Assembly: GCF_001434475.1 (NCBI RefSeq)
Contig: NZ_AZGF01000014.1
Location: 1-58,381 of the forward strand
Direction: 5' to 3'
Source: Paucilactobacillus suebicus DSM 5007 = KCTC 3549
GTDB taxonomy: Bacteria > Bacillota > Bacilli > Lactobacillales > Lactobacillaceae
Length of the DNA: 58,381 nt
Part shown: positions 51,487 through 58,381 of the stretch, in pieces
Numbering within the stretch: the first letter of the stretch is position 1
Layout: each line of letters starts with the position of its first letter
Notes under the pieces: model-generated
Seen by the model: only the letters and a program-made list of their open reading frames with translations
What the model was told of the DNA's origin: nothing
Database searches by the model: none
Position numbers and translations under genes: made by a program

Positions 51487-52323
51487 TTACATATTACCTG
51501 TTGATTCAGTGATGTTCATGTTTGCTTCATCAGTTTGTGCCAATGATTCTGCGTGTGCTTTAGCAGCTTGAGCGGCATCTTTGCCAATTAAAAGATGTAC
51601 AGGAGCTTCGTCCATGTTACTTAAGGTATCAAGTGCTTCTGCTACCTTGCTTGGTTCGCTAACATAACGTGGCATTTCTGAATGCCACTCGTCGTGGATA
51701 TAGCTGATTGCGAGACCAACTGTTTCTTTATAGGTGTCGCTTTTAGCAGCGGACATTGAAGTACCACCCCATTCGGTGCGCATGCCACCAGGTTCAACGG
51801 TAGTTACTTGAATGCCAAATGGTTTAACTTCTTGAGCCACAACCTCTGTTAATCCATTGACCGCAAATTTGGCACTTTGGTATGCTCCAAGGCCAGCACC
51901 GCCAATGCGACCACCAATTGAGCTAATGTTAATAATCCGGCCAGATTTGTTTTGACGCATAGAAGGCAAAACGGCACGAATTGTGTACAACGTTCCGTAA
52001 TAATCGGTGTCCATTTGAGCCTTGAAGCTATCTAATGACATTTCTTCAACGGAATCCATGTCGGCAAACCCCGCATTATTAACTAGGACATCGATTGAAT
52101 TAAAGTGCTCAATTGCATCTGCAATTGCTTTATTAACCGCGTCAACATCAGTAACGTCTAACTGAAGTGGGTAAATTTGATCACCGTACTTTGTTACTAA
52201 GCTATCGAATAGATCTAAATGACGAGCCGTTGCAACAACGTTATTGCCATCAGCTAATTGCTTTTCAATAATTGCGCGACCTAGTCCACGTGATGCACCT
52301 GTTACAAACCATGTTTTTGTCAT
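51487..52323 (-). CDS. Short-chain dehydrogenase/reductase (MerR controlled)
   Basis: A 278-residue SDR with TGASRGLG at 8-15, NNAG at 82-85, the catalytic Ser in NISSIGG, and Tyr148/Lys152 in YQSAK. The C-terminal extension resembles the SDR subgroup annotated as oxidoreductases of aldehydes or ketones. The ATG at 52323 is chosen because GGAGG lies 8 nt upstream. The promoter has a 19-bp spacer with a palindrome, as activated by MerR-type proteins; the MerR gene lies convergent next to it. Confidence 0.92.
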   Translation of the reverse strand: MTKTWFVTGASRGLGRAIIEKQLADGNNVVATARHLDLFDSLVTKYGDQIYPLQLDVTDVDAVNKAIADAIEHFNSIDVLVNNAGFADMDSVEEMSLDSFKAQMDTDYYGTLYTIRAVLPSMRQNKSGRIINISSIGGRIGGAGLGAYQSAKFAVNGLTEVVAQEVKPFGIQVTTVEPGGMRTEWGGTSMSAAKSDTYKETVGLAISYIHDEWHSEMPRYVSEPSKVAEALDTLSNMDEAPVHLLIGKDAAQAAKAHAESLAQTDEANMNITESTGNM

Positions 52324-52355
52324 GTTAATGACCTCCAAATATTTAATATACGAGG

Positions 52356-52386
52356 AGTATAGTTTGTTAGAGTCACTCTAAGTCAA
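52356..52386 (-). promoter_or_regulatory. MerR-type promoter with 19-bp spacer
   Basis: On the minus strand TTGACT (52381-52386) and TATACT (52356-52361) are separated by exactly 19 bp. The palindrome TTAGAGT/ACTCTAA (52367-52381) starts at the -35 box and fills most of the spacer. This is the standard layout of promoters activated by MerR-family proteins, and the arms resemble AdhR/NmlR boxes. The -35 box overlaps the stop codon of the TetR gene. Confidence 0.8.
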
Positions 52387-52964
52387 GAATAATTACTACT
52401 TTTATTGAAATTATTTGGAAATAATTTACTCATGTCGATTTTTTGTGATGATAGTGCAGCTTTGGTCATTGCAGTAACACGACTAACTAGAATTTCTGGA
52501 CGAGTCATTGGTTCTTCCTTTAACCATTCTAGAACCACTCCTACGTGGGCATGAACTACATAGTTACTGATTAAATTCGCATCCTTTGGGGATTTAAACG
52601 CTTGTTTTAAAATAACGGAATACCGTTCAACTCCCATTTGGTAGAGATAGTAGTTGAACTGTGGCCAAATTGCTTGATTAGCAAAAGTTTTGAAGAATAA
52701 CCGGTTGTCGTAAATAAAATTAAAGTAGTGGGTATAGAAGTCTTCAGGGGTGGCTGCATTTTTGAAAGACATCGATGATAGACCGTTGAGATAGTACTTT
52801 AGAACCCATGAATAGAAATCGTCTTTTGTTGGAAAGTCTCGATAAAAAGTGGAGTGAGAAACCGATGATATTTTTAGTAACTCAGATATTTTGACTTGAT
52901 CAATTGGCATTCGCTTGAGCATTTCTGCCAATGCATCCAGTAGCTTTTCGGTGCTTGATTTCAA
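52383..52964 (-). CDS. TetR-family regulator (amidohydrolase neighbour)
   Basis: A 193-residue TetR protein with helix-turn-helix MPIDQVKISELLKISSVSHSTFYRDFPTKDDFYSWVL. The C-terminal domain contains aromatic-rich helices (FYTHYFNFIYDNRLFFKTF). Translation starts at TTG 52964, about 8 nt after AGGTG. It is divergent from the amidohydrolase gene. An almost palindromic ACAAAAATCGATTTTTTGT lies in the gap (52984-53002) and may be its operator. Confidence 0.9.
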   Translation of the reverse strand: MKSSTEKLLDALAEMLKRMPIDQVKISELLKISSVSHSTFYRDFPTKDDFYSWVLKYYLNGLSSMSFKNAATPEDFYTHYFNFIYDNRLFFKTFANQAIWPQFNYYLYQMGVERYSVILKQAFKSPKDANLISNYVVHAHVGVVLEWLKEEPMTRPEILVSRVTAMTKAALSSQKIDMSKLFPNNFNKSSNYS

Positions 52965-52983
52965 TTTTTTTCACCTGCCTGGA

Positions 52984-53002
52984 ACAAAAATCGATTTTTT
53001 GT
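52984..53002. promoter_or_regulatory. Palindrome ACAAAAATCGATTTTTTGT
   Basis: The arms ACAAAAA and TTTTTTGT flank TCGA with one extra T. It lies between the TetR and amidohydrolase genes and is a candidate operator. Confidence 0.5.
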
Positions 53003-53064
53003 CTCTTAGTATTGGTTAAATTCTAGCATACAATAATGACATCGAATAAAGGGGGAACTTAAAA

Positions 53065-54003
53065 ATGGGAAAAATTGATTTTCACGCACACTATTTATCA
53101 CCAGAATATGTAAATTATTTGGATCACTATTTTAATGGATACGGCGATGGAGTTGCAACTCCAAAATGGAATGTTGAGGATCACTTACAGTTGATGAAAG
53201 ACTTTGATATTGATTACTCAGTACTTTCAATTTCAAGCCCGCATTTGAGCGCCGGCAGTAAAGAAACCACGGTGCAGTTGGCGCAGGATGTGAACGGGTT
53301 TGCTGCAGACGTTGCTGATGCTCATCCAACTAAATTTGGTTTCTTTGCATCATTGCCATTGCCGTATGTAGATGAATCAATTAAGAGTATTGACGAAGCA
53401 GTTAGCCTGCACGCTCAAGGTTTTACTCTACCAACTAACGTCCAAGGTACGTATATTGGGGATGATAGTTTTGACGCAGTTATGGCAAAATTAAATGATG
53501 TAAATGCATTAGTTACACTGCATCCTAATGCACCACAACCAATGACTTCAGCGGCGACAGATGTAAAAGTGCCATTGATGGAATTCTTCTTTGACACGAC
53601 TAGAACCGTTGTTAATATGGCACAGCATAATATTTTCAGTAAGTATACTAATATCACATGGCTAATTCCACATGCTGGGGCACTGTTGCCTATCATTGCG
53701 CAACGGATTTCAGTTGGCGGTAAATTCTTAAATGATGGCGACCAAGAACCTGACGATATGCTTGAAGTAATGGGACACCTATACTTTGATACAGCCGGCA
53801 TGGTTTTGCCATATCAATTACCAACGTTGTTGAAGATGACGACTGCAGACAAGCTAGTTTATGGCTCGGATTTTCCGTACACACCTAACAAGGTAGTCGG
53901 CGGCTTAGCAGACCAATTAGAACAAACTGATCAGCTAACTGATCAGCAAAAGCAACAAATTTTCTCTGACACGGCTAGAAAGTTAATTAAGTTACCAAAT
54001 TAA
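53065..54003 (+). CDS. Amidohydrolase-2 family protein (ACMSD-like)
   Basis: A 312-residue TIM-barrel metal enzyme of the ACMSD/gamma-resorcylate decarboxylase branch. The N-terminal metal motif DFHAHY places His7 and His9. LVTLHPN, WLIPHAGALLP and YGSDFPYTP supply the further His and Asp ligands. Members decarboxylate aromatic or muconate acids or hydrolyse lactones; the substrate here cannot be told. GGGGG precedes the ATG. It is divergent from a TetR gene, its probable regulator, and ends at a terminator (54010-54048). Confidence 0.88.
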   Translation: MGKIDFHAHYLSPEYVNYLDHYFNGYGDGVATPKWNVEDHLQLMKDFDIDYSVLSISSPHLSAGSKETTVQLAQDVNGFAADVADAHPTKFGFFASLPLPYVDESIKSIDEAVSLHAQGFTLPTNVQGTYIGDDSFDAVMAKLNDVNALVTLHPNAPQPMTSAATDVKVPLMEFFFDTTRTVVNMAQHNIFSKYTNITWLIPHAGALLPIIAQRISVGGKFLNDGDQEPDDMLEVMGHLYFDTAGMVLPYQLPTLLKMTTADKLVYGSDFPYTPNKVVGGLADQLEQTDQLTDQQKQQIFSDTARKLIKLPN

Positions 54004-54009
54004 ATCAAA

Positions 54010-54048
54010 AAATGACGAGCAGCTAATTAAAGCTGATCGTCATTTTTT
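54010..54048. terminator. Intrinsic terminator after the amidohydrolase gene
   Basis: AATGACGAGCAGCT pairs with AGCTGATCGTCATT (one mismatch), followed by six T. Confidence 0.8.
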
Positions 54049-54061
54049 ATATGAAATTAAT

Positions 54062-54742
54062 TTATTTAGTGATTTCCTTAATCTCTAACAAATCTGATAC
54101 CTCATAGGTTGGATTGAAACGTGCATTGATTGAATCATGATGAGGATTGTACCAGACACTATCTAGTCCAGCGTTATTAGCACCAGCAATGTCAGCAGTT
54201 AAAGAGTCACCGATGACTAACATATCATTAGCATTGAAGTCAGTAATTTGTGCCTCGACCGCTGCAAAAAATTCTTTGTCAGGCTTAGCATAACCGATTG
54301 TTTCAGATAAAAATACTTTATCAAAGAAGTGATCGATGTGTGATCCTTTCAACTGAGTATCCTGTTTAGCAGGCGTGCCATTAGAGATGATATAAAGATG
54401 ATGATTTGAATGTATTGCCTGCAACAGCTCTATTGCGTGAGTGACCAACTGATATTCGTGGTAGAAGTAGCCACGGTAAATTTGTTGGTATTTTGGTCCA
54501 TCAACATGCATGCCAAAATGTTCAAAGTATAAACGAAACCGATTATCTAATAGATATTGTCTCTCAACTTGATGGCTTTCAAACTTTTGCCATAAATCTT
54601 CATTGAGATCGTGATAATATTGAATTTTTGCAGGCGTTAAATCAAAATTAATATCTTGACTCATTTTGATTAGAGCGGTTGTTTCATTGGCCGGTGTATC
54701 AAGTAATGTACTATCAATGTCGAATAACAAGACTGGATATTT
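54062..54742 (-). CDS. HAD-superfamily hydrolase, YjjG-like nucleotidase
   Basis: A 226-residue HAD phosphatase. Motif I is FDIDSTLLD (Asp9, Asp11), motif II IISNGTP, motif III with Lys is YAKPDKEFF, and motif IV MLVIGDSLTADI. A helical cap lies between motifs I and II. The pattern TPANETTAL and QLKGSHIDHFFDKVFLSETIGYAKP fits YjjG-type pyrimidine nucleotidases that remove non-canonical nucleotides. AGGA lies about 8 nt before the ATG at 54742; the frame is open six codons further. The MFS gene lies 30 bp upstream in the same direction. Confidence 0.9.
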   Translation of the reverse strand, partial: KYPVLLFDIDSTLLDTPANETTALIKMSQDINFDLTPAKIQYYHDLNEDLWQKFESHQVERQYLLDNRFRLYFEHFGMHVDGPKYQQIYRGYFYHEYQLVTHAIELLQAIHSNHHLYIISNGTPAKQDTQLKGSHIDHFFDKVFLSETIGYAKPDKEFFAAVEAQITDFNANDMLVIGDSLTADIAGANNAGLDSVWYNPHHDSINARFNPTYEVSDLLEIKEITK

Positions 54743-54772
54743 CATGTGCTGAATCCTCACTATTTTGATTAG

Positions 54773-56008
54773 TTAGCTTATTTTAGCATGTTTAGTGCTG
54801 GCAACGTTGATTCTGAATAAAACAAAGTTTAATGCAACCAGTAGTGCGGTTGATAAAAACACACCACCGTAATCAAAGTAGCCGGCTACGAATGCTCCAA
54901 GCATGGGGCCAATGACGTTGCCGAGTGATTGAAAGCTTTGATTCCAGCTGAAAATACGACTCGTAATTTCATTTGGTGTATTTTTTGTCAGCAACGTCTG
55001 TACTTGTGGCAACATGGTAGCGTCAGAAATACCTACTAAAAATCTAAGAATTCCTAACTCCCAAATATTGGTCACAAACGCGGTGGGGATAAAGAAACAG
55101 ATTGCTAATATGAATCCAATACTGAGAATACGCTCAGTTCCAATTCGATCACCAAGGCGGCCCAGCATCGGTGCGGCAATAATCGTGGCAACTCCAGGTG
55201 CGGCCGCTACCACCCCACTAACCATGGTGACGTCGCCAGTGTGATGCATCAATTCCCGAACGTACAATGAAATAATTGGGGTAATGGAATTATTCGCTGC
55301 TTGGATAATTAATGTTGTAGTGATTAATCCGATGATCATCTGAGGGTTTTTAAGTGCTTTAAAAACTTGCTTGGTGCTTGATAGCTTTTTTGCTTCTACG
55401 GGGTGAAAATTAGTTTCGTGAACGAAAAAAATTGTAAGAATGGCTTCAAATAATAGAAGACACCCAGTTACCATAAAAGTAACTCTGTAATTAAATGTCG
55501 ATGATAAAAAGCCACCAACAAGTGGGCCAAGCAAGTTACCGCCAGTGAATCCGGCCATCAATGTTCCTAGTGCCATGCCACTTTTTTCTTTTGGTGCCTC
55601 CGTGGCAATCAGGGCATTGACATTACTAGAATAGCCAGAGAAGATGCCTTGAATAAATCTCAATGCGAATAACTGCCAAACGTTAGTAACGAATCCCATT
55701 GAAGTAATGATAATTGTCATTCCGACGGACGCTCTAACAATCATTGGTTTACGCCCATATCGATCAGCAAGCTTTCCCCAAAGCGGAGAGATGACTGCCA
55801 AAACTAGGAACGTGATTGAAAAAATTAAACCAGAATAGAAGTTAAGTTGATTCTTGGTGAACTTTCCTAGAGTATCGATATAAAGGGACATGAATGGCAT
55901 AATTTCAGAAAAGGCCATTCCGTTAGCAAACAAACTAAACCAGAGCACGATGAGATTCTTTTCCCAAGGTTCACGTGGACGAAATATTTTTGTTCTGAGA
56001 GTTTGCAT
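54773..56008 (-). CDS. MFS multidrug exporter (DHA1, PmrA-like)
   Basis: A 12-segment MFS permease of about 411 residues. WEKNLIVLWFSLFANGMAFSEIMPFMSLYI is the family start, GKLADRYGRKPMIV the loop 2-3 motif and RFIQGIFSGYSSNVNALIATEAP the segment-4/5 region. GRLGDRIGTERIL is the second-half repeat. It resembles Gram-positive drug exporters of the PmrA/MdtG type. The ATG at 56008 is preceded by GAAGG at 7 nt; an earlier ATG at 56056 also has a weak site. It is likely co-transcribed with the HAD gene. Confidence 0.88.
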   Translation of the reverse strand: MQTLRTKIFRPREPWEKNLIVLWFSLFANGMAFSEIMPFMSLYIDTLGKFTKNQLNFYSGLIFSITFLVLAVISPLWGKLADRYGRKPMIVRASVGMTIIITSMGFVTNVWQLFALRFIQGIFSGYSSNVNALIATEAPKEKSGMALGTLMAGFTGGNLLGPLVGGFLSSTFNYRVTFMVTGCLLLFEAILTIFFVHETNFHPVEAKKLSSTKQVFKALKNPQMIIGLITTTLIIQAANNSITPIISLYVRELMHHTGDVTMVSGVVAAAPGVATIIAAPMLGRLGDRIGTERILSIGFILAICFFIPTAFVTNIWELGILRFLVGISDATMLPQVQTLLTKNTPNEITSRIFSWNQSFQSLGNVIGPMLGAFVAGYFDYGGVFLSTALLVALNFVLFRINVASTKHAKIS

Positions 56009-56094
56009 GAGACGGCCTTCTTTAGGTGTGATGTTATCGCTTACTTTATGCATTATTTTACACCTGTTGAGTGTTTTGTTGGGTGGGGATTTTG

Positions 56095-56217
56095 AAACGT
56101 GCTCCAGCCCCACTGAGACCTAACATGTAGGAGCACTATGCAAATCAATCGCTAAGCCCACGATCAATTCACATAGTACTCTTACATACCGGTCTCAACC
56201 CGTGGGGCTTCCACACT
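56095..56217 (+). repeat. Long nested-hairpin element, copy A3
   Basis: Runs from GAAACGTGCT to CACTCTG. P1 is AGCCCCAC/GTGGGGCT, P2 GAGACC/GGTCTC, P3 ATGTAGGAG...ACTATG/CATAGT...CTCTTACAT, with an ATCG/CGAT core inside CAAATCAATCGC. Framework and junctions match A1, A2 and A5. It lies between the divergent MFS and mntH genes. Confidence 0.85.
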
Positions 56218-56316
56218 CTGATTTTTTGGTACTCCTAAACTTAATACCGCTTTCATCTAAAAAATTAAGTGTAAAAGGTTGTATTATTCTTAAATCGTGT
56301 TAAAGTAAGTATTGGA

Positions 56317-56336
56317 AATTGAGCGGGCGCTCAATT
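56317..56336. promoter_or_regulatory. Palindrome upstream of mntH (TetR-type operator)
   Basis: AATTGAGCG (56317-56325) and CGCTCAATT (56328-56336) flank GG as a perfect inverted repeat. GAGCGNNCGCTC-type sequences are common TetR operators, and a TetR gene (now frameshifted) follows mntH. Confidence 0.65.
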
Positions 56337-56486
56337 AATTGTAACTTGATATTTGATAACATTGTTAGAACAACTGAATTGATATGTCTTTAAGCTAGGC
56401 TAAAAAATATATCAATTTGAATGTTTTGATTCCATCAAATTTATAGTTGCCGAATTTCTAAGCCAATAGAAAAGAGGTTGTTCAAT
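56337..56486 (+). promoter_or_regulatory. mntH leader region
   Basis: The stretch is AT-rich. TTTAAGC and GGCTAAA near 56390-56404 form a poor inverted repeat that loosely resembles an MntR box. AAGAGG lies about 9 nt before the ATG at 56487. No gene is visible. Confidence 0.3.
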
Positions 56487-57857
56487 ATGAAGGAGAGTAT
56501 CGAACTAAAGAAGAATTTAGTTGGCACGACCGGTGCTGACAACAAGAGTTTAGACGAAGTAAATGGCAGTATTGAAGTACCAAAGAATGCAGGCTTTTTC
56601 AAGACATTACTTGCATATACCGGTCCAGGTATTTTAATCGCTGTTGGGTATATGGATCCAGGTAACTGGATTACTTCAATTGCTGGTGGTGCTCAGTTCC
56701 GTTACAAGTTATTGTCAGTTGTATTGATTTCAAGCCTGATTGCTATGTTACTTCAGGCGATGTCATCAAGATTAGGAATTGTGACTGGCCGTGATTTGGC
56801 TCAGCTAACTCGCGAACACACTTCAAAGCGTGTTGGATTCGTCCTATGGATCATCACCGAACTAGCTATTATGGCGACTGATGTTGCTGAAATCATTGGA
56901 TCAGCCATCGCACTTGAGCTGCTGTTCAAGATTCCCTTGGTTGGTGGAATTATCATTACTTCAGCCGATGTATTGATTTTGCTATTATTAATGAAGTTAG
57001 GATTTCGCAAGATTGAAGCAATTGTCGCAACTCTAGTAGCCGTAATATTGCTGGTATTCGCTTATGAAGTACTACTATCAAATCCAAGTATTTCAGGAAT
57101 CATTGGTGGGTATGTTCCGTCAACCCAGATCATTTCGAATCACTCAATGCTCTACTTGTCATTGGGGATTGTTGGGGCAACGGTAATGCCTCATGATTTA
57201 TATTTAGGATCATCGATTTCACAAACAAGACGAGTGGATCGATCGGATCGTAAGGAACTGGCTAAGGCAGTTAAGTTCTCAACGATCGATTCTAACATGC
57301 AGTTATTCATTGCTTTCATTGTAAACAGCTTGTTACTAATTTTAGGTGCTGCATTGTTCTATGGTACAAACAGTTCAGTTGGTCGCTTCGTTGATTTGTT
57401 CAACGCATTAAGCAATAGCAACGTGGTTGGTGCAATTGCCAGCCCAGCATTAAGCATGCTGTTCGCTGTCGCCTTACTATCATCAGGTCAAAGCTCAACG
57501 ATTACTGGTACTTTGTCAGGTCAAATCATTATGGAAGGATTCATTCGTTTGAGAATTCCATTATGGGCACAACGTCTGATCACCCGTTTGATCTCAGTCA
57601 CTCCTGTCCTTGCATTCGCTATCTACTACCACGGTAACGAAGCAAAGATTGAAAATTTGCTGACATTATCACAAGTATTCCTGAGTGTCGCACTGCCATT
57701 TGCCGTCGTACCACTGGTAATTTTCACTAGCAGCAAGAAGTTGATGGGTGAATTTGCAAACCGTCGCTGGGTAAAGTACAGCGCTTGGACTGCCACTGTT
57801 ATATTAATTATTTTAAATGTTTACCTCATTCTTCAAGAGTTTGGGTTATTCAAGTAG
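56487..57857 (+). CDS. mntH: Nramp-family divalent metal (Mn2+) transporter
   Basis: A 456-residue Nramp protein importing Mn2+ (and other divalent metals) with protons. The metal-binding motif of the first segment is GYMDPGNW (DPGN at 57-60), and that of the sixth is [14 protein letters not shown]. The transport signature lies in the loop between segments 8 and 9 ([21 protein letters not shown]). The 40-residue polar N-terminal extension is common in lactobacilli, which depend on Mn2+. The promoter region carries a TetR-type palindrome rather than a clear MntR box. The frame can start three codons earlier, but AAGAGG favours 56487. Confidence 0.95.
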   Translation: MKESIELKKNLVGTTGADNKSLDEVNGSIEVPKNAGFFKTLLAYTGPGILIAVGYMDPGNWITSIAGGAQFRYKLLSVVLISSLIAMLLQAMSSRLGIVTGRDLAQLTREHTSKRVGFVLWIITELAIMATDVAEIIGSAIALELLFKIPLVGGIIITSADVLILLLLMKLGFRKIEAIVATLVAVILLVFAYEVLLSNPSISGIIGGYVPSTQIISNHSMLYLSLGIVGATVMPHDLYLGSSISQTRRVDRSDRKELAKAVKFSTIDSNMQLFIAFIVNSLLLILGAALFYGTNSSVGRFVDLFNALSNSNVVGAIASPALSMLFAVALLSSGQSSTITGTLSGQIIMEGFIRLRIPLWAQRLITRLISVTPVLAFAIYYHGNEAKIENLLTLSQVFLSVALPFAVVPLVIFTSSKKLMGEFANRRWVKYSAWTATVILIILNVYLILQEFGLFK

Positions 57858-57862
57858 GATAT

Positions 57863-57890
57863 AGACTGGGAAGCTTTTCCCAGCCTTTAT
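57863..57890 (+). terminator. Intrinsic terminator after mntH
   Basis: ACTGGGAA and TTCCCAG form a short stem with the loop GCTT, followed by CCTTTATTGTT, a weak T-run. Confidence 0.55.
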
Positions 57891-57944
57891 TGTTACATAG
57901 ACTAAAATGATAAGTTGAATGAACGAAAGGAAATTAAATTCCAA

Positions 57945-58328
57945 ATGACCAAAAGTGAACAACAGCGTGAAAATATTCTGGCCGTTGCCAGAGAAATGTT
58001 TGCTAGTAAAGGGTTTGAAGCAACAACGACTCGTGAATTGAACAATAGATTAGACATTGCTGATGGATTGTTATACTACTATTTTCCTCATGGTAAGAAA
58101 CAAATTTTAGACACGATCATTAAGCAGGGAATTCAAACCCGAGTTAATTCAATTGATGTTGCATTTTCCGATGTAACAGATGCGTCGGCACTAACTAGAA
58201 AGTTAGTTTCAGTGTTTGATAATATGTGGGATTTGTTTGCTGATCAGGGATCAGCGGTGGATCAATAATGAGCAACGGGCCAAGATTATCGATCAGATTC
58301 ACTTACTTGTTAAATTAACTGTCAAATA
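57945..58328 (+). pseudogene. TetR-family regulator, probably frameshifted
   Basis: The first 108 residues are a normal TetR start: the helix-turn-helix ATTTRELNNRLDIADGLLYYYFPHGKKQILDTII and then the first effector helices. The frame ends early at TAA 58266-58268, after DQGSAVDQ. In the +1 frame the sequence goes on protein-like as INNEQRAKIIDQIHLLVKLTVK and stops at 58326-58328. TetR proteins are usually about 190 residues, so this looks like a deletion or frameshift, or a shortened protein. The likely operator is the palindrome before mntH. Confidence 0.65.
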
Positions 58329-58349
58329 AAAAATCAGGAGTACAGAAAA

Positions 58350-58381
58350 ATGGTTCTTCGTCAAGAAGTACTGATAGAAAA
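58350..58381 (+). CDS. Start of a further gene, cut by the window edge
   Basis: ATG at 58350 follows GGAG by about 10 nt. The frame reads MVLRQEVLIE and runs out of the window. The product cannot be identified. Confidence 0.45.
   Translation, partial: MVLRQEVLIE

Noticed and set aside
1-58381. Search for CRISPR arrays, tRNA/rRNA genes, insertion sequences or prophage structural genes
   Set aside because: The only regular tandem repeats are the 93-bp hairpin units, which have no unique spacers. No transposase, integrase or capsid-like protein is visible.

Overview
The window looks like chromosomal DNA of a low-to-moderate GC member of the Lactobacillaceae. The evidence is an LPQTS-type sortase anchor, strong GGAGG ribosome binding sites, frequent TTG starts, a bifunctional AdhE, a Tyr-type T-box, a DUF4811-EmrB/LmrB efflux pair and a GH36 alpha-galactosidase with a cre-like site. 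I cannot name the species from sequence alone. I see no insertion sequence, prophage structural gene, tRNA, rRNA or CRISPR array.

The content is typical of a lifestyle or stress-adaptation region. There are seven major facilitator permeases, three short-chain dehydrogenases, and many one-component regulators: seven TetR, three MarR, two LysR, and one each of LacI, ROK, MerR and ribbon-helix-helix. Most regulators sit beside or divergent from the oxidoreductase, hydrolase or exporter they probably control, and many intergenic gaps show a clear palindrome.

Layout. 1-1007: tail of a surface protein broken by a stop codon, and an MmcQ/YjbR protein. 1143-3338: alpha-galactosidase. 3.8-6.5 kb: azoreductase, MarR and MFS. 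6.6-9.5 kb: two long hairpin elements, SDR, TetR and esterase. 9.8-13.7 kb: NudC, then a LacI-regulated permease and a cupin. 13.9-16.3 kb: D-serine dehydratase with divergent LysR. 16.8-18.8 kb: two lipoproteins around a 93-bp tandem repeat. 19-25.4 kb: GNAT/HTH pair, ROK regulator, small RHH protein, FMN reductase with MarR, arsenate reductase and SDR. 25.4-30 kb: DUF4811/DHA2 exporter with TetR, and a hydrolase with TetR. 30-32 kb: MarR with divergent GlcD/D-lactate dehydrogenase. 32-37 kb: CPBP protease, MFS, LysR and a CynX-like MFS. 37.4-39.2 kb: T-box-controlled NhaC antiporter. 39.5-42 kb: adhE. 42-47.3 kb: GNAT, TetR with divergent YhgE-like protein, an AP2-like protein, and a damaged GGDEF gene. 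47.4-54 kb: two MFS, TetR, MerR with SDR, TetR and amidohydrolase. 54-58.4 kb: HAD phosphatase, MFS, mntH, a frameshifted TetR and the start of another gene.

The most unusual signal is a family of long (about 60-190 bp) nested-hairpin intergenic elements, at least fourteen copies including one remnant, often in tandem. Their stems differ in sequence but keep pairing, while junctions and ends are conserved (GAAACGTGCT, CTAAC, CACTCTA). They usually abut gene 3' ends, and in three genes the TAG stop codon lies inside the element's terminal TAG(A/T)GTG. One copy has grown into five 93-bp right-arm repeats, and a remnant of another sits where a GGDEF gene is cut short. A Tyr-type T-box with a downstream 12-codon ORF, and two further leaders in which a terminator lies just before a ribosome binding site, are secondary points of interest.
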